Assembly (NCBI RefSeq): GCF_002027705.1 | Contig: NZ_MBTG01000073.1 | Span: 124,001 to 188,000 of the forward strand | Direction of reading: 5' to 3' | DNA from: Paenibacillus ferrarius | GTDB taxonomy: Bacteria; Bacillota; Bacilli; Paenibacillales; NBRC-103111 | Length of the DNA: 64,000 nt | Part shown: positions 1 through 8,824 of the stretch, in pieces | How positions within the stretch are numbered: the first letter of the stretch is position 1 | How the letters are laid out: each line of letters starts with the position of its first letter | Position numbers and translations under genes: made by a program | The notes under the pieces: generated by a model | What the model was told of the DNA's origin: nothing | What the model saw: the letters and a program-made list of their open reading frames with translations, nothing else | Databases searched by the model: none

Positions 1-759
1 CATCTTAATTCGATGTTTCTTGTATAAAGTGCGAATATCTTCTGGCTGTATACCATGATTGTCGACCGGCAGGCGGAACAAACGAAGACCAGCTGATTGA
101 AACATAGGCAGCGAATAGCAGTAGGAAGGATCTTCAATAGCAACGGCATCACCAGGTGACAGCAGACATTGCGTGATTAAATATAACGATTGCTGGGATC
201 CCGATGTGATAAGAATGGAGGATTCCGTTGTCCGAATGCTTCGATATTTGTTCAGAAATTCTACTAAAGCCTCTCTTAATAGAGTCGAACCTTGAGGGTT
301 ATCGTAACCCATATAGGACGTATATGCGTTTCTACTCATTAATGTAGCTATTTCATCTGTGGGTGCTAAATCAGCAGATAGTTCAGGGCTCGCAAAATCA
401 ATCAGCGATGGATTTTGAGCTAACGCTTCGCGGATCCTTCGCAAAAAGGGCAGGTTCGGAAGAAAATTTCCTCCTTCGGCAAAACGACTCCAGTTTGGAG
501 TATGCTTCGGAGTGGCCCCCCATTTGGATGTACTTACCCGAGTCCCGCTACCCGTACGGCTTTCGATAATCCCAAGGGATCGGAGTTCGGCGAATGCAGA
601 AATGACGGTGCTGCGGTTCACATCAAATTGTTCAGCAAGTTTCCGCTCAGAGGGCAGCAAACTACCCGGAGGAAACTCCCCATAGGAAATTCTTTGCTCG
701 AGATGATCGGCAATTTGTTCGTAAAGAGCTTTTTTAGTATTGCGTTCAGGTTTCCACAT
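1..759 (-). CDS. MocR-family GntR/aminotransferase regulator (partial, 3' end outside window)
   Basis: The minus strand from an ATG at 757-759 stays open to the window edge (253 codons, no stop). Residues 1-70 form a GntR-type winged helix (MWKPERNTKKALYEQIADHL, then LLPSERKLAEQFDVNRSTV). A linker leads at about residue 130 into the fold-type I aminotransferase domain (SYMGYDNPQGSTLLREAL, then TSGSQQSLYL). This is the MocR/PdxR architecture, in which a PLP-binding domain controls DNA binding. The PLP lysine would lie beyond the window. The ribosome site GAGGGGA sits 6 bases before the ATG. Target genes are unknown. The next genes downstream on the plus strand are two small membrane ORFs, so this regulator could act on the shared upstream region, but nothing proves that. 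Confidence 0.9.
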   Translation of the reverse strand, partial: MWKPERNTKKALYEQIADHLEQRISYGEFPPGSLLPSERKLAEQFDVNRSTVISAFAELRSLGIIESRTGSGTRVSTSKWGATPKHTPNWSRFAEGGNFLPNLPFLRRIREALAQNPSLIDFASPELSADLAPTDEIATLMSRNAYTSYMGYDNPQGSTLLREALVEFLNKYRSIRTTESSILITSGSQQSLYLITQCLLSPGDAVAIEDPSYCYSLPMFQSAGLRLFRLPVDNHGIQPEDIRTLYKKHRIKM

Positions 760-1033
760 CTTAAAATCCCCTCGAATAATCAATCAAACCACATAAATTT
801 TAAGTTTATAATACCACTTATCTACGAGAAATAATCGATGTTTTCGTCATTATCATTTAGCATTCTGTGAACATGAATGGATTAATGGACTAATCTCATC
901 GTTCACCTCGGCTTATTGTTAGTGGATGGCATAAAAAACTGATTGATTGGTTGGTTACATTCATCCGCTTCAATTCTATGATATTAATTAGTATTATGGT
1001 TGATGTCATATACGGTGGAAGGAGATGGACCAG

Positions 1034-1150
1034 TTGGCAGCTTTGATATCTTTTATTTTGCTTTGCTGTGCACTTGTAGCAAGTCCTTTGATTATCGCTA
1101 TAGGGGGAGCTATTCTCATCCGTAAAGATGAGCTTGATATGAGCAAATAG
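1034..1150 (+). CDS. small single-span membrane protein (38 aa)
   Basis: A short ORF with one hydrophobic segment (ALISFILLCCALVASPLII) and a charged tail (RKDELDMSK). The ribosome site AAGGAG ends at 1024. An ATG at 1025 directly abuts it, which is too close, so the in-frame TTG at 1034 with 9-base spacing is the better start; from the ATG it would be 41 aa. No family is recognised. It is followed 80 bases later by another tiny membrane ORF and then a strong terminator, so the two may form one transcript. Small size limits confidence. Confidence 0.45.
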   Translation: MAALISFILLCCALVASPLIIAIGGAILIRKDELDMSK

Positions 1151-1230
1151 TAAAGATTAATAATTCCTATTAAAAGGATTAACCACTATGAAATATAGAG
1201 TCTAGAAATGAAATGAAGGAGAGAATGAAA

Positions 1231-1359
1231 ATGAATAATTCACATAGAGACAATTACGAACAAAAATTGGATGGACTTCTCCCATTAACAATTATTTTCT
1301 TTCTTTTAGTTTTTTCAGGTGTTTTTTATTTTCTAATTAACGAATTTTTATTGAAGTAA
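1231..1359 (+). CDS. small single-span membrane protein (42 aa)
   Basis: A polar N-terminus (MNNSHRDNYEQKLDG) is followed by one transmembrane helix (LTIIFFLLVFSGVFYFLI) and a short tail ending FLLK. The ribosome site GAAGGAGAG at 1215-1223 is 7 bases before this ATG; an in-frame ATG at 1225 is also possible. It lies after a similar tiny membrane ORF and is closed by the terminator at 1396-1445, which supports real expression. No named family is recognised and no function is proposed. Confidence 0.5.
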   Translation: MNNSHRDNYEQKLDGLLPLTIIFFLLVFSGVFYFLINEFLLK

Positions 1360-1395
1360 AGCTAGTTCTTAGTACAACATAACAGTTTAGTAAAG

Positions 1396-1445
1396 AAAAA
1401 GCAGTGCTTATCATTTTTACTTAATGATTAGCATCTGCTTTTTTA
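1396..1445 (+). terminator. intrinsic terminator after small membrane ORFs
   Basis: AAAAAGCAG, TGCT and ATCAT on the 5' side pair with ATGAT, AGCA and CTGCTTTTTT on the 3' side. The hairpin is interrupted by single-base bulges and ends in a T run. Confidence 0.75.
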
Positions 1446-1460
1446 TTTTATATCGTTTAG

Positions 1461-1553
1461 AAATTCGATAACATTGGAGAAGATCTGGAGGATTTGATCT
1501 CTATCGGGACGATCAGGTTGATCAAAGCGATCGAATCGTTTTCGACGAGAAAG
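1461..1553 (+). pseudogene. sigma-K/sigma-E-like sigma factor fragment
   Basis: One frame encodes 31 residues ([20 protein letters not shown], then IKAIESFSTRK) that match, from memory, the conserved region-2 core of sporulation sigma factors (SigK: [20 protein letters not shown]). A stop lies directly upstream at 1458 and another about 35 bases downstream, so neither the N-terminus nor the DNA-binding region 4 is present. It is therefore a remnant, probably left by recombination or insertion of a larger copy. Resemblance to SigK is stronger than to SigE because of the GEDxEDL and IES segments. Confidence 0.6.
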
Positions 1554-1728
1554 ATAAGAATTATCCAAAATGTGGTATTATTGCGGTAAAGAGTTTCAGG
1601 CGCTAGATTCCTTCACAAAAAAGAGAATAGCAAAAATACTTGAAAGCGATAGATGTTTTGAATACCCAGTTGCTAACAAATTACAAAACAATTTAGCTCG
1701 GAAGACGATTAATAGCGAGGAAGTTTAA

Positions 1729-1863
1729 TCAGCCGGACACATCCTGCTGCTTGACTGCGCGCCACAGCGGCACATATGCCGCGACAAAGGCATCAAAATT
1801 GGGCTGTCTGCCTGCGCGGCGCGACAAGTAGTAGGCATTGTTCTCGTCTAGGACATACCCTTT
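1729..1863 (-). pseudogene. possible C-terminal fragment of an unidentified protein
   Basis: On the minus strand a frame open from 1935 ends at a stop at 1729 and reads GYVLDENNAYYLSRRAG, then FDAFVAAYVPLWRAVKQQ. Composition looks like real protein rather than noise, but there is no start with a ribosome site, and its upstream part collides with the Rpn gene's leader. It may be the truncated tail of a lost gene. I recognise no family. Confidence 0.25.
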
Positions 1864-1866
1864 TTG

Positions 1867-1875
1867 TGGTATAAT
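1867..1875 (+). promoter_or_regulatory. extended -10 promoter element for the Rpn-like gene
   Basis: TGGTATAAT is a consensus extended -10 (TGnTATAAT) 49 bases upstream of the chosen ATG at 1924. No good -35 is visible, as is common for extended -10 promoters. Confidence 0.5.
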
Positions 1876-1923
1876 GGAAATAGTGAAATCGCTGGAAATC
1901 GTAAGCCGTTTGGAGTTGAAACG

Positions 1924-2769
1924 ATGACTGAGCAACTATTAAAGCCGTTTGTCGATTTTGTGTTCAAAAAAATATTCGGCAGTGAAGAGAATAAAGACGA
2001 AGTGCTGCTCAATTTCCTGAATGAAGCGTTGCGGGAAACCGAGCCAAAGCCATTTGTCAGCCTGACGATATTGAATCCAAATATCGATAAAAATGCCGTG
2101 GACGACAAGCAATCCATCCTCGATGTCCGTGCTAAAACCGAGGATGGTAAACAGGTGAATCTGGAAATCCAGGTCACCAACAAGCACGATATGGCAAAGC
2201 GTAGCCTATATTACTCGGCCAAAATGTACGAGGAGCAACTGGAGGAAGGAAAGCCCTACACGACCTTGCAAAAAGTTATTTCAATCAACATCTTGACCTA
2301 CAACTACATTCCAAATGACCGTTTTCATAACATTTTTCACATGAGGGAAGACCATACAGGCGAGCTACTGATCGACGATATTGAAATTCATTTTATGGAG
2401 CTGTCGAAGCTGGGAATCAAAGCTCACGAAATGGACAGCCGACTTGTAAATTGGCTGATGTTCATTAACGGCACCAATCAAGACCAATGGGAGGAATTAG
2501 CGATGGACACACCAGGCTTGAAAAAAGCGATGACGACGCTGGAGTTTTTGAGTCAGGACAAAGAAGCGCGGATGCTGTATGAGGCACGCAAAAGGGCGCT
2601 TCTGGATGAACAGTCTGCCTTGGACTACGTGGAGTCCAGAGGTGAAGCGAAAGGGAAGGCCGAGGTGGCCGCGAATATGCTGCAGGAAGGCTTGCCGGTT
2701 TCACTGATTGCTAAAGTAACAGGCTTGTCTGAAACGGAAGTTGAAGCACTAAAAAATCGGATACATTAA
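1924..2769 (+). CDS. Rpn family PD-(D/E)XK nuclease/putative transposase-like protein
   Basis: A 281-aa protein beginning MTEQLLKPFVDFVFKKIFG, the hallmark N-terminus of the Rpn/PD-(D/E)XK 'transposase' family (PF12784 type). The nuclease signature is visible as D67 in ILDVRA, then E81 and Q83 in NLEIQV (D-x13-ExQ). The C-terminal tail (residues about 240-281) carries a charged helix and a short LIAKVTGLSETEVEAL segment that is common in this family. The ATG at 1924 is preferred over an upstream one at 1864 because homology begins there and GGAG lies 11 bases ahead. E. coli RpnA is a DNA endonuclease that promotes recombination; the job here is unknown. It is monocistronic, with its own extended -10 and terminator. 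Confidence 0.85.
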   Translation: MTEQLLKPFVDFVFKKIFGSEENKDEVLLNFLNEALRETEPKPFVSLTILNPNIDKNAVDDKQSILDVRAKTEDGKQVNLEIQVTNKHDMAKRSLYYSAKMYEEQLEEGKPYTTLQKVISINILTYNYIPNDRFHNIFHMREDHTGELLIDDIEIHFMELSKLGIKAHEMDSRLVNWLMFINGTNQDQWEELAMDTPGLKKAMTTLEFLSQDKEARMLYEARKRALLDEQSALDYVESRGEAKGKAEVAANMLQEGLPVSLIAKVTGLSETEVEALKNRIH

Positions 2770-2795
2770 GTCAAATAGTCATTTGCAAGATTCCC

Positions 2796-2832
2796 AAGAG
2801 GATCAGGGCTGCCGCTCTGGTCTTCTTTTTTT
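2796..2832 (+). terminator. intrinsic terminator of the Rpn-like gene
   Basis: AAGAGGATCAG pairs with CTGGTCTTCTT across a ten-base loop and is followed by a T run. It lies 27 bases after the stop codon. Confidence 0.75.
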
Positions 2833-2907
2833 GCACTCGAACGACGATTTGAAGGCAATCAGACGCTGACTGCCTTCTCCCAATAAGGAGTTATTTCATA
2901 TACCGTT

Positions 2908-2929
2908 TTTGTGAGAATTTTGTGAGAAT
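2908..2929 (+). repeat. tandem 11-bp direct repeat upstream of the SLH-protein gene
   Basis: TTTGTGAGAAT occurs twice head to tail with no spacer (2908-2918 and 2919-2929). The 11-bp period places both copies on one face of the helix, as in OmpR/PhoB-type response-regulator boxes. A -10-like TAAAAT follows at about 2937. A regulatory role is inference. Confidence 0.5.
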
Positions 2930-2980
2930 GCTTCGGTAAAATAGAAATTGCTGCAATTAAAGATTGAGAGGAGTCAACAC

Positions 2981-3001
2981 ATGAAGTGGAAATGGAACTA
3001 G
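2981..3001 (+). CDS. possible 6-codon leader ORF (MKWKWN)
   Basis: A minimal ORF, ATG AAG TGG AAA TGG AAC TAG, follows a strong ribosome site (GAGAGGAG) with 7-base spacing and lies 50 bases before the SLH-protein start. It has two tryptophan codons in six. It could be a translated leader or simply a decayed start. No attenuator hairpin is evident. Confidence 0.3.
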   Translation: MKWKWN

Positions 3002-3051
3002 ATGTTATGACTCCGCATTAAAATCGATTTTATATGGGAGAGGAAAGAAGA

Positions 3052-6000
3052 ATGATTAAAAACATGATACGAAAAATTGTTGCTTGTCTGCTCGTTATAG
3101 TGATCGGCGGTCTGTTGCCGCTTCAATACGGGAAGGTTCAAGCGGCCGGCCCCTTCTCGGGAGGAAGCGGGACAACCCAAGATCCGTGGATCATCACGAC
3201 TCCCGCGCAGTTGGATGCTGTGCGCAACAATTTGTCGGCCTATTACAAGCTAGGGAGCGACATTGATGTAACCAATGATACGCAAAATTCGGCTGGACTT
3301 TTTTACAATAGCGGAGCGGGTTGGGTTCCTATTGGCACAAGTAGCGCTGCTTTTACCGGCGCATTGGATGGTGGAGGGAATAAGATCATCGGGCTTAGAA
3401 TTAACCGCCCAGCTACCGACTATTTAGGCTTGTTTGGTAAAGTTGCCAGCCGCGGTGTGGTGCGCAATATTGGGCTTGAAAGCATTAACGTCAGAGGCAA
3501 TAACTATCTCGGCGGCTTAGTAGGAGATAACGCTGGCGGCACGATCAGTAACGTTTATGTGACTACCAGCAGCGTAAGCGGCGGTGGCATGGGCGGTTAT
3601 GTCGGTGGACTGGCGGGGTATAATGAAAGCAGCGGTACGATTAGCAACGCTTACGCGGCCGTCACGGTCAGCGGTGGTACGATGGTCGGCGGGCTGGTGG
3701 GGTATAACAGCAGCACGATCAGTAATGCGTATGCAACCGGATACGTCAGTGGTGGAGGTACCTATGTCGGCGGACTAGTAGGGGATAACGTCGGTACGAT
3801 CAGCGACGTCTTCGCGACTGGAAGCGTCAGCGGCACTACTGGCGTCGGTGGACTAGTGGGGTTCAACAACTCCGCGTATAGCGTCATTAGAAACGCATAT
3901 GCGACTGGAAGTGCCCGTGGCACTGATAGTGTCGGCGGGTTGATAGGGGATAACTTTGGCGGCGCCATTAGTAACGCGTATGCGACTGGCAGCGTCAGCG
4001 GCACAGGCAGCAATTTGGGCGGATTAGTCGGGAAACATACCCCAAGCGCTCCCACTAGCAACCTCTTCTACGATAAAAATACGACAGGACGTTCGGACAC
4101 AAAACTTGGAGTTCCCAAAACCACGACCGAGATGAAGACCCAATCCACTTACAGCGGCTGGGACTTCACTACTGTTTGGATCCTGAGTTCGTCGGCTAAC
4201 AATGGATACCCCGTATTACTGCAGCTTTGTACAATCACCTACAATAGCAACGGGGCGGACGGAGGAACTGCGCCTACGGACAATAATGAGTATGCACGAG
4301 GCGAGAGCATTAAGGTGCCGGGTAACACGGGGAATTTGGTGAAGACAGGCTATACGTTCGCAGGGTGGAATACGATGGCGGACGGCAAAGGAACGAGTTA
4401 CGCCGAAGGAAGTACATTTAAGCTCGGCATGTCTAATGCGACGCTTTATGCGAAGTGGACGCTCAACAAGTATATGGTTAGCTTTAACGTAAACGGCGGT
4501 TCGGCAGCAGCCAGCCAAACGGTGCCGCATAACGAGTACGCCGTGAAGCCGACGAGCGATCCAACGAAACCCGGCTACAATTTTGCAGGTTGGTACATGG
4601 ATGGCACGTATGCAACTGTATTTGATTTCGCAAACATGGCGATTACGGGGGACACCACGATTTATGCGAAGTGGACAGCGGTGCCAAACAGCACGATCAA
4701 TCCGGCGACTGGAAGCTTCGACAAGCTTATATCGGCGCAGGCTGACGTGACGACGACGATGACGCTGAACGGCAACACGCTGACGGATATTCAATGGAAT
4801 GGAGCTAGCATCGGACAGGCGAATTTCTTGGTAAGCGGCAGTATGGTGACGATCAAAAAGGAGTATTTAGCTAGCTTGGGAACAGGTGCACAAGTGTTCA
4901 CGTTCGTGATGAGCGGTGGAACGAACCCGACGCTGACTGTCACGGTGAGCGATACCACGCTTTCAGCGCCGACGGCGCTTACAGCGACTGCCGGCAATGG
5001 TCAAGTGTCGCTCAGTTGGAGCGGTGTTTCCGGAGCCGTGACGTATAGCGTCTACCAAGGAACGGTTTCCGGTTCCTATGGGTCAACCTCCATTGCGACC
5101 GTGTCCGGTGTAATATACAGTTACACCGCAGAGGGCCTGGTGAACGGCACGACGTATTACTTCGTGGTCAAGGCGAGCAATGCGGGTGGCAGCAGCAGCA
5201 ACTCCAATGAAGCGAGCGCGACACCGCAAGCGGGAGCGGGGACGATATCCGACAATGCGAATTTGAGTGGCTTGAGCTTATCGAACGCAGCGCTGAGCCC
5301 TGCGTTCGATGCGAGTACAACAAGCTATGCGGCGAATGTGGCAAACAGCGTGAGCAGCTTGACTGTGACGGCATCCGTATATGACCCGGCTGCGACGGTG
5401 ACGGTGAACGGAGTGGGTGTAGCAAGCGGTCAAGCGAGCGGCCCGATCAGCCTGAGCGTGGGCAGCAACACCATTACGGTAGTCGTGACTGCACAAAGCG
5501 GAGCAACGAAAACGTATACGATTACGGCAACGAGAGCTGCTTCAAACAGCGGATCATCTTCCGGAGGCGATTCGCCCAGCTCATCCGTGGGAAGCGGCCA
5601 AATCGGTTTCCGAGTGATCATTGACGGTAAGACGCTGGATCAGATTGCGACGGGAGCGATGACGCAAGAGAACAAACGGACCGTGCTGACGGCGAAGGTA
5701 GACGCCGCTAGGCTAGCGGCGCAGCTTGCGCAAGAGGGAGACAAGCCGGTTATCGTGATCCCTGCTTCGACTGTGAGCTCGGATAAGGTGACGGTGGAGC
5801 TGACAGGGGACGCGGTGAAAGCTATGGAAGGCAAGCAGGCTGTACTGGAAGTGCAGACGGCTAACGGCAACTACAAGCTGCCCGCAGCGCAAATCGTGAT
5901 TGACCGCTTGGCGTCGCAGCTAGGTAGTCAGGTGAAATTGTCCGACATCGTCGTCCATGTGGACATCGTAAAGAGCGACGATGCGCAGGCGAAGCTTGCG

Positions 6001-6870
6001 GCAAATGCAGCGGAGCAAGGAAAATTAAGCGTCATTGCGCCGCCGGTCGATTTTGCAGTAACCGCTTCGTACAATGGACAAACGGTGGAAGTGGACAAGT
6101 TCAGCACATACGTAGAGCGTGACATTCCGCTTCCGGATGGTGTTGCCCCAAGCAAGGTGACAACGGCTACGGTGCTTGCAGCGGACGGTAAGGTGTATCA
6201 TGTGCCGACGTACATTGCTGCCTACGACGGGAAATATTACGCGGTCGTAAACAGCTTGACGAACAGCACATATGCGTTGATCTGGCACCCCGTGACATTC
6301 GTGGATATGGAGGGACATTGGGCCAAAGAAGCGGTGAACGACATGGCGTCGCGGATGGTCGTAAACGGCGTCGATGTGACGCACTTTAGCCCGAATGCAG
6401 CGATTACCCGCGCCGAGTTCGCAGCGATGATCGTGCGCGCACTGGGGCTGGCCGATAAAGGGAGTACATCTGCTTACAGCGATGTAAAAACCGGCGACTG
6501 GTACATGGGAGCGGTGGCGAAAGCGCAGGAGTATGGCATCATTGAAGGGTACAAGAACGGAACGTTTGGCCCAGCGAAGACGATTAGCAGGGAAGAATCG
6601 ATGGCGATAATCGCGCGGGCGATGAAGCTGGCGGGGATTGACGCTGGCATCAGCGGCCCGGAAGCGGAAGCGGTGCTCGGCAAGTTTGCAGACGGGGTGG
6701 TATCCGCATGGGCGAAGCAGGCGGTGGCGACTGTGGTGAAGAGCGGAATAGTCAGCGGCTCGGATCAAGGATTGCAGCCGACAAGCGACATTACCCGGGC
6801 GGAGACGGCAGCCATCGTTCAGCGACTGCTGAAAACGGCGAAACTGATTGATAATAAAAATGCCAAGTAA
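3052..6870 (+). CDS. secreted multidomain SLH surface protein (GLUG, InlB-type, X2, FN3, cadherin-like)
   Basis: A 1272-aa protein with a Sec signal peptide (residues 1-31, cleavage after GKVQA). Domains in order: a GLUG region with about six to seven GGLVGxN...ISNAYATG repeats (about 150-335); two InlB/Flg_new-type repeats ending in TLYAKW and TIYAKW (about 395-545); an X2 Ig-like module (545-635); fibronectin III (637-725); a cadherin-like beta sandwich (NLSGLSLSNAALSPAF, 733-828); a Ser/Gly linker; a beta-rich region; and three SLH domains (from about 1082, 1141 and 1212). SLH domains bind pyruvylated cell-wall polymer, so the protein is probably anchored on the cell surface and may act in adhesion or polysaccharide binding. 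No catalytic domain is seen. The start at 3052 is preferred over 3034 because AGGAAAG lies just ahead and the signal peptide begins there. Confidence 0.9.
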   Translation: MIKNMIRKIVACLLVIVIGGLLPLQYGKVQAAGPFSGGSGTTQDPWIITTPAQLDAVRNNLSAYYKLGSDIDVTNDTQNSAGLFYNSGAGWVPIGTSSAAFTGALDGGGNKIIGLRINRPATDYLGLFGKVASRGVVRNIGLESINVRGNNYLGGLVGDNAGGTISNVYVTTSSVSGGGMGGYVGGLAGYNESSGTISNAYAAVTVSGGTMVGGLVGYNSSTISNAYATGYVSGGGTYVGGLVGDNVGTISDVFATGSVSGTTGVGGLVGFNNSAYSVIRNAYATGSARGTDSVGGLIGDNFGGAISNAYATGSVSGTGSNLGGLVGKHTPSAPTSNLFYDKNTTGRSDTKLGVPKTTTEMKTQSTYSGWDFTTVWILSSSANNGYPVLLQLCTITYNSNGADGGTAPTDNNEYARGESIKVPGNTGNLVKTGYTFAGWNTMADGKGTSYAEGSTFKLGMSNATLYAKWTLNKYMVSFNVNGGSAAASQTVPHNEYAVKPTSDPTKPGYNFAGWYMDGTYATVFDFANMAITGDTTIYAKWTAVPNSTINPATGSFDKLISAQADVTTTMTLNGNTLTDIQWNGASIGQANFLVSGSMVTIKKEYLASLGTGAQVFTFVMSGGTNPTLTVTVSDTTLSAPTALTATAGNGQVSLSWSGVSGAVTYSVYQGTVSGSYGSTSIATVSGVIYSYTAEGLVNGTTYYFVVKASNAGGSSSNSNEASATPQAGAGTISDNANLSGLSLSNAALSPAFDASTTSYAANVANSVSSLTVTASVYDPAATVTVNGVGVASGQASGPISLSVGSNTITVVVTAQSGATKTYTITATRAASNSGSSSGGDSPSSSVGSGQIGFRVIIDGKTLDQIATGAMTQENKRTVLTAKVDAARLAAQLAQEGDKPVIVIPASTVSSDKVTVELTGDAVKAMEGKQAVLEVQTANGNYKLPAAQIVIDRLASQLGSQVKLSDIVVHVDIVKSDDAQAKLAANAAEQGKLSVIAPPVDFAVTASYNGQTVEVDKFSTYVERDIPLPDGVAPSKVTTATVLAADGKVYHVPTYIAAYDGKYYAVVNSLTNSTYALIWHPVTFVDMEGHWAKEAVNDMASRMVVNGVDVTHFSPNAAITRAEFAAMIVRALGLADKGSTSAYSDVKTGDWYMGAVAKAQEYGIIEGYKNGTFGPAKTISREESMAIIARAMKLAGIDAGISGPEAEAVLGKFADGVVSAWAKQAVATVVKSGIVSGSDQGLQPTSDITRAETAAIVQRLLKTAKLIDNKNAK

Positions 6871-6960
6871 ACGAACTACGCGCAAAACGGGGATGATGTC
6901 CCAAAGGTTAGAGAAGCAAGGGATATGGCTCATTTTCATGAAAAATGAATTTTAAAAGCG

Positions 6961-7006
6961 AGCAAAGGAGTCGGGCAGCCGCAAGCTGCTTGCTCCTTTG
7001 CTTTTT
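6961..7006 (+). terminator. intrinsic terminator after the SLH-protein gene
   Basis: AGCAAAGGAG and CTCCTTTGCT form a perfect 10-bp stem with an inner GCAGC/GCTGC stem, followed by TTTTTG. Its T run leads almost directly into the xylanase remnant, which marks the deletion junction. Confidence 0.8.
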
Positions 7007-7036
7007 GTGTTCTGGTGGTCGTGTCCATTTGCGGCG

Positions 7037-8755
7037 ATGCCGCAGTTTATTGAGAAAGCGTTCCAGTATGCACATGAAGCAGACCCGGACGCCAAGCTGT
7101 TTTACAATGATTTTGGCTTATTTGAATCACCTGCCAAGCTTGATTTCACCATTAGTATGATTCAGAACCTGATAGCAAAGGGAGTTCCTATTCATGGAAT
7201 CGGCGTGCAAACGCACAATACGATTTATATTCCGGATAAGGATACGGTAGATCGTACCCTGGCGAAGCTAGCAGCACTTGGCCTGGATATTCAGATTACA
7301 GAGATGGATATGTCCATCTACAAAAATGCCACTGAAAAGTATGATGCCATTACCGATAAGCAGATTGTGGACGCTCTGTTGGTTCAGCAAGCGTATCAAT
7401 ACAAAGATATGTTCGAAGTTTTCAACAAATATAAAGCGCATATTACAGGTGTTACTTTTTGGGGATTAGCTGATGATCGCACTTGGCTAGACAGCACGCC
7501 AGTAAGCAGAAAAGATCTCCCGCTTCTCTTCGATGAATCTTTAAAAGCAAAGTCGGCGTATTGGGCGTTGGTAGACCCAAGTAAGCTTCCAGTACGCATT
7601 CAAACGATACATTCCGAGCAAAGCGGGGCTTTGACGATCGATGCTGCCGGACTAGAGAACCCTGTGTGGGATTATATGACGCCAGTATCCGTTACTGGAA
7701 GCACGTACACAACCGCTTCATTCAAGACGCTATGGCATGACAACTCGCTGTATGTCAAAGTAGAAGTGAAAGATGGCACTGTAGACGCCATGGATGCCAT
7801 AAAGTTATTCGTCGATGGAAACAACCGCAGAACGCCGGCATATGATCAGGATGATCATGCTTATACGTACAGCAGGCTGCAGTCACAAGGAAGCGAAGGC
7901 AGCTATATGCAGGAGGAAGCAGGCGGCTATAAAGGCATATTCCGATTGCCATTGGATACCACCTTGCCTGCTGTAGGGAAAAATATCGGATTTGATGTTA
8001 GCGTTACCAATGGCACGGAAACCATCCATTGGAATGACATAACGGGCCAGCAAGCTGTCACGATGGCCAATGTCGGTTTGTTGAAATTTACCCAGGCTTC
8101 TTTGTATACGGAAGCAAAGAAAGGTACACCTGTCATCGACGGGGAGGTAGACACTATCTGGAATGAGAGCAGTATGAATAGCACGGATCGCTACTTAGCA
8201 ACTTCACCAGCTCAAGGGGCTAAAGGGAAGTTCCGCACCCTGTGGGATGATCAGTATTTATACGTATTGGTTGAAGTGGATGACCCGCTATTAAGCGCAA
8301 CGAATGCCCAAGCCCATTTGCAGGATTCTGTAGAATTATTTATTGATGAGAATAATCACAAAAGCAGTTTGTACGAGAACGATGATGCGCAAATTCGCTT
8401 CAATTACTTAAATCAAATCAGCTCTAGAGGGACATTCCTTAGAGATCAGCTGCGATCTGTTACTAAGACGGTATATGGAGAAGACCATAACATCCTTGGA
8501 TATCGGGTGGAAGCTGCAATCAGATGGAATACGATTACCCCTAAGGCAGGTCATGTTATGGGATTCGATGTTCAGGTTAATGATGATCCTGGCATTGGAA
8601 CAAGAAACAGTGTGGCAATATGGAACAATTTGACGGACATGGGTTGGGTGGACACTTCTGGCTTTGGGGTTATCCGATTCGTTGAAGGAGAAGTCTCTGT
8701 GGGGACGACTGCTGCTGTTCTGACGGGCGATGATCGGGCGTGGCAAGCAGATTAA
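7037..8755 (+). pseudogene. 5'-truncated GH10 endo-xylanase with two CBM9-like domains
   Basis: The reading frame joins GH10 sequence abruptly at MPQFIEKAFQYAHEADP and continues FYNDFGLFES, IHGIGVQTH, ITEMDMSIY (nucleophile Glu) and VTFWGLADDRTWL. The N-terminal half of the barrel, including the acid/base Glu of the usual WDVVNE segment, the signal peptide and any N-terminal modules, is missing. Behind the barrel (to about 7600) are two tandem CBM9-like domains (LWHDNSLYVKVEV, IKLFVDGN and LWDDQYLYVLVEV, VELFIDENNHK). No good ribosome site precedes the frame, which begins just after the SLH terminator. A deletion between the surface-protein gene and an ancestral modular xylanase is the simplest explanation. 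The product should not be catalytic even if made. Confidence 0.85.
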
Positions 8756-8774
8756 TCTGAGCGATTCTGCTCCC

Positions 8775-8818
8775 AAAAAAAGCAATCCCAGCGCTTGCAG
8801 CTTGGGTTGCTTTTTTTT
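8775..8818. terminator. bidirectional intrinsic terminator
   Basis: AAAAAAAGCAATCCCA pairs with TGGGTTGCTTTTTTTT. Poly-A on the left and poly-T on the right let it serve the xylanase remnant (plus) and the SGNH hydrolase (minus). Confidence 0.8.
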
Positions 8819-8824
8819 GGTTTA

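Noticed and set aside
363..834. Plus-strand ORFs at the left edge
   Set aside because: They lie opposite the convincing MocR reading frame on the minus strand and have biased, non-protein-like composition.
1570..1728. 52-codon ORF (MWYYCGKEFQALDSF...)
   Set aside because: No ribosome site, follows the sigma-K fragment in another frame, and matches no family I know; probably chance in decayed DNA.
6025..6939. 304-codon minus-strand ORF inside the SLH-protein gene
   Set aside because: It shadows a strongly supported gene, is rich in Arg/His/Cys as antisense frames of GC-rich codons are, and has no ribosome site.
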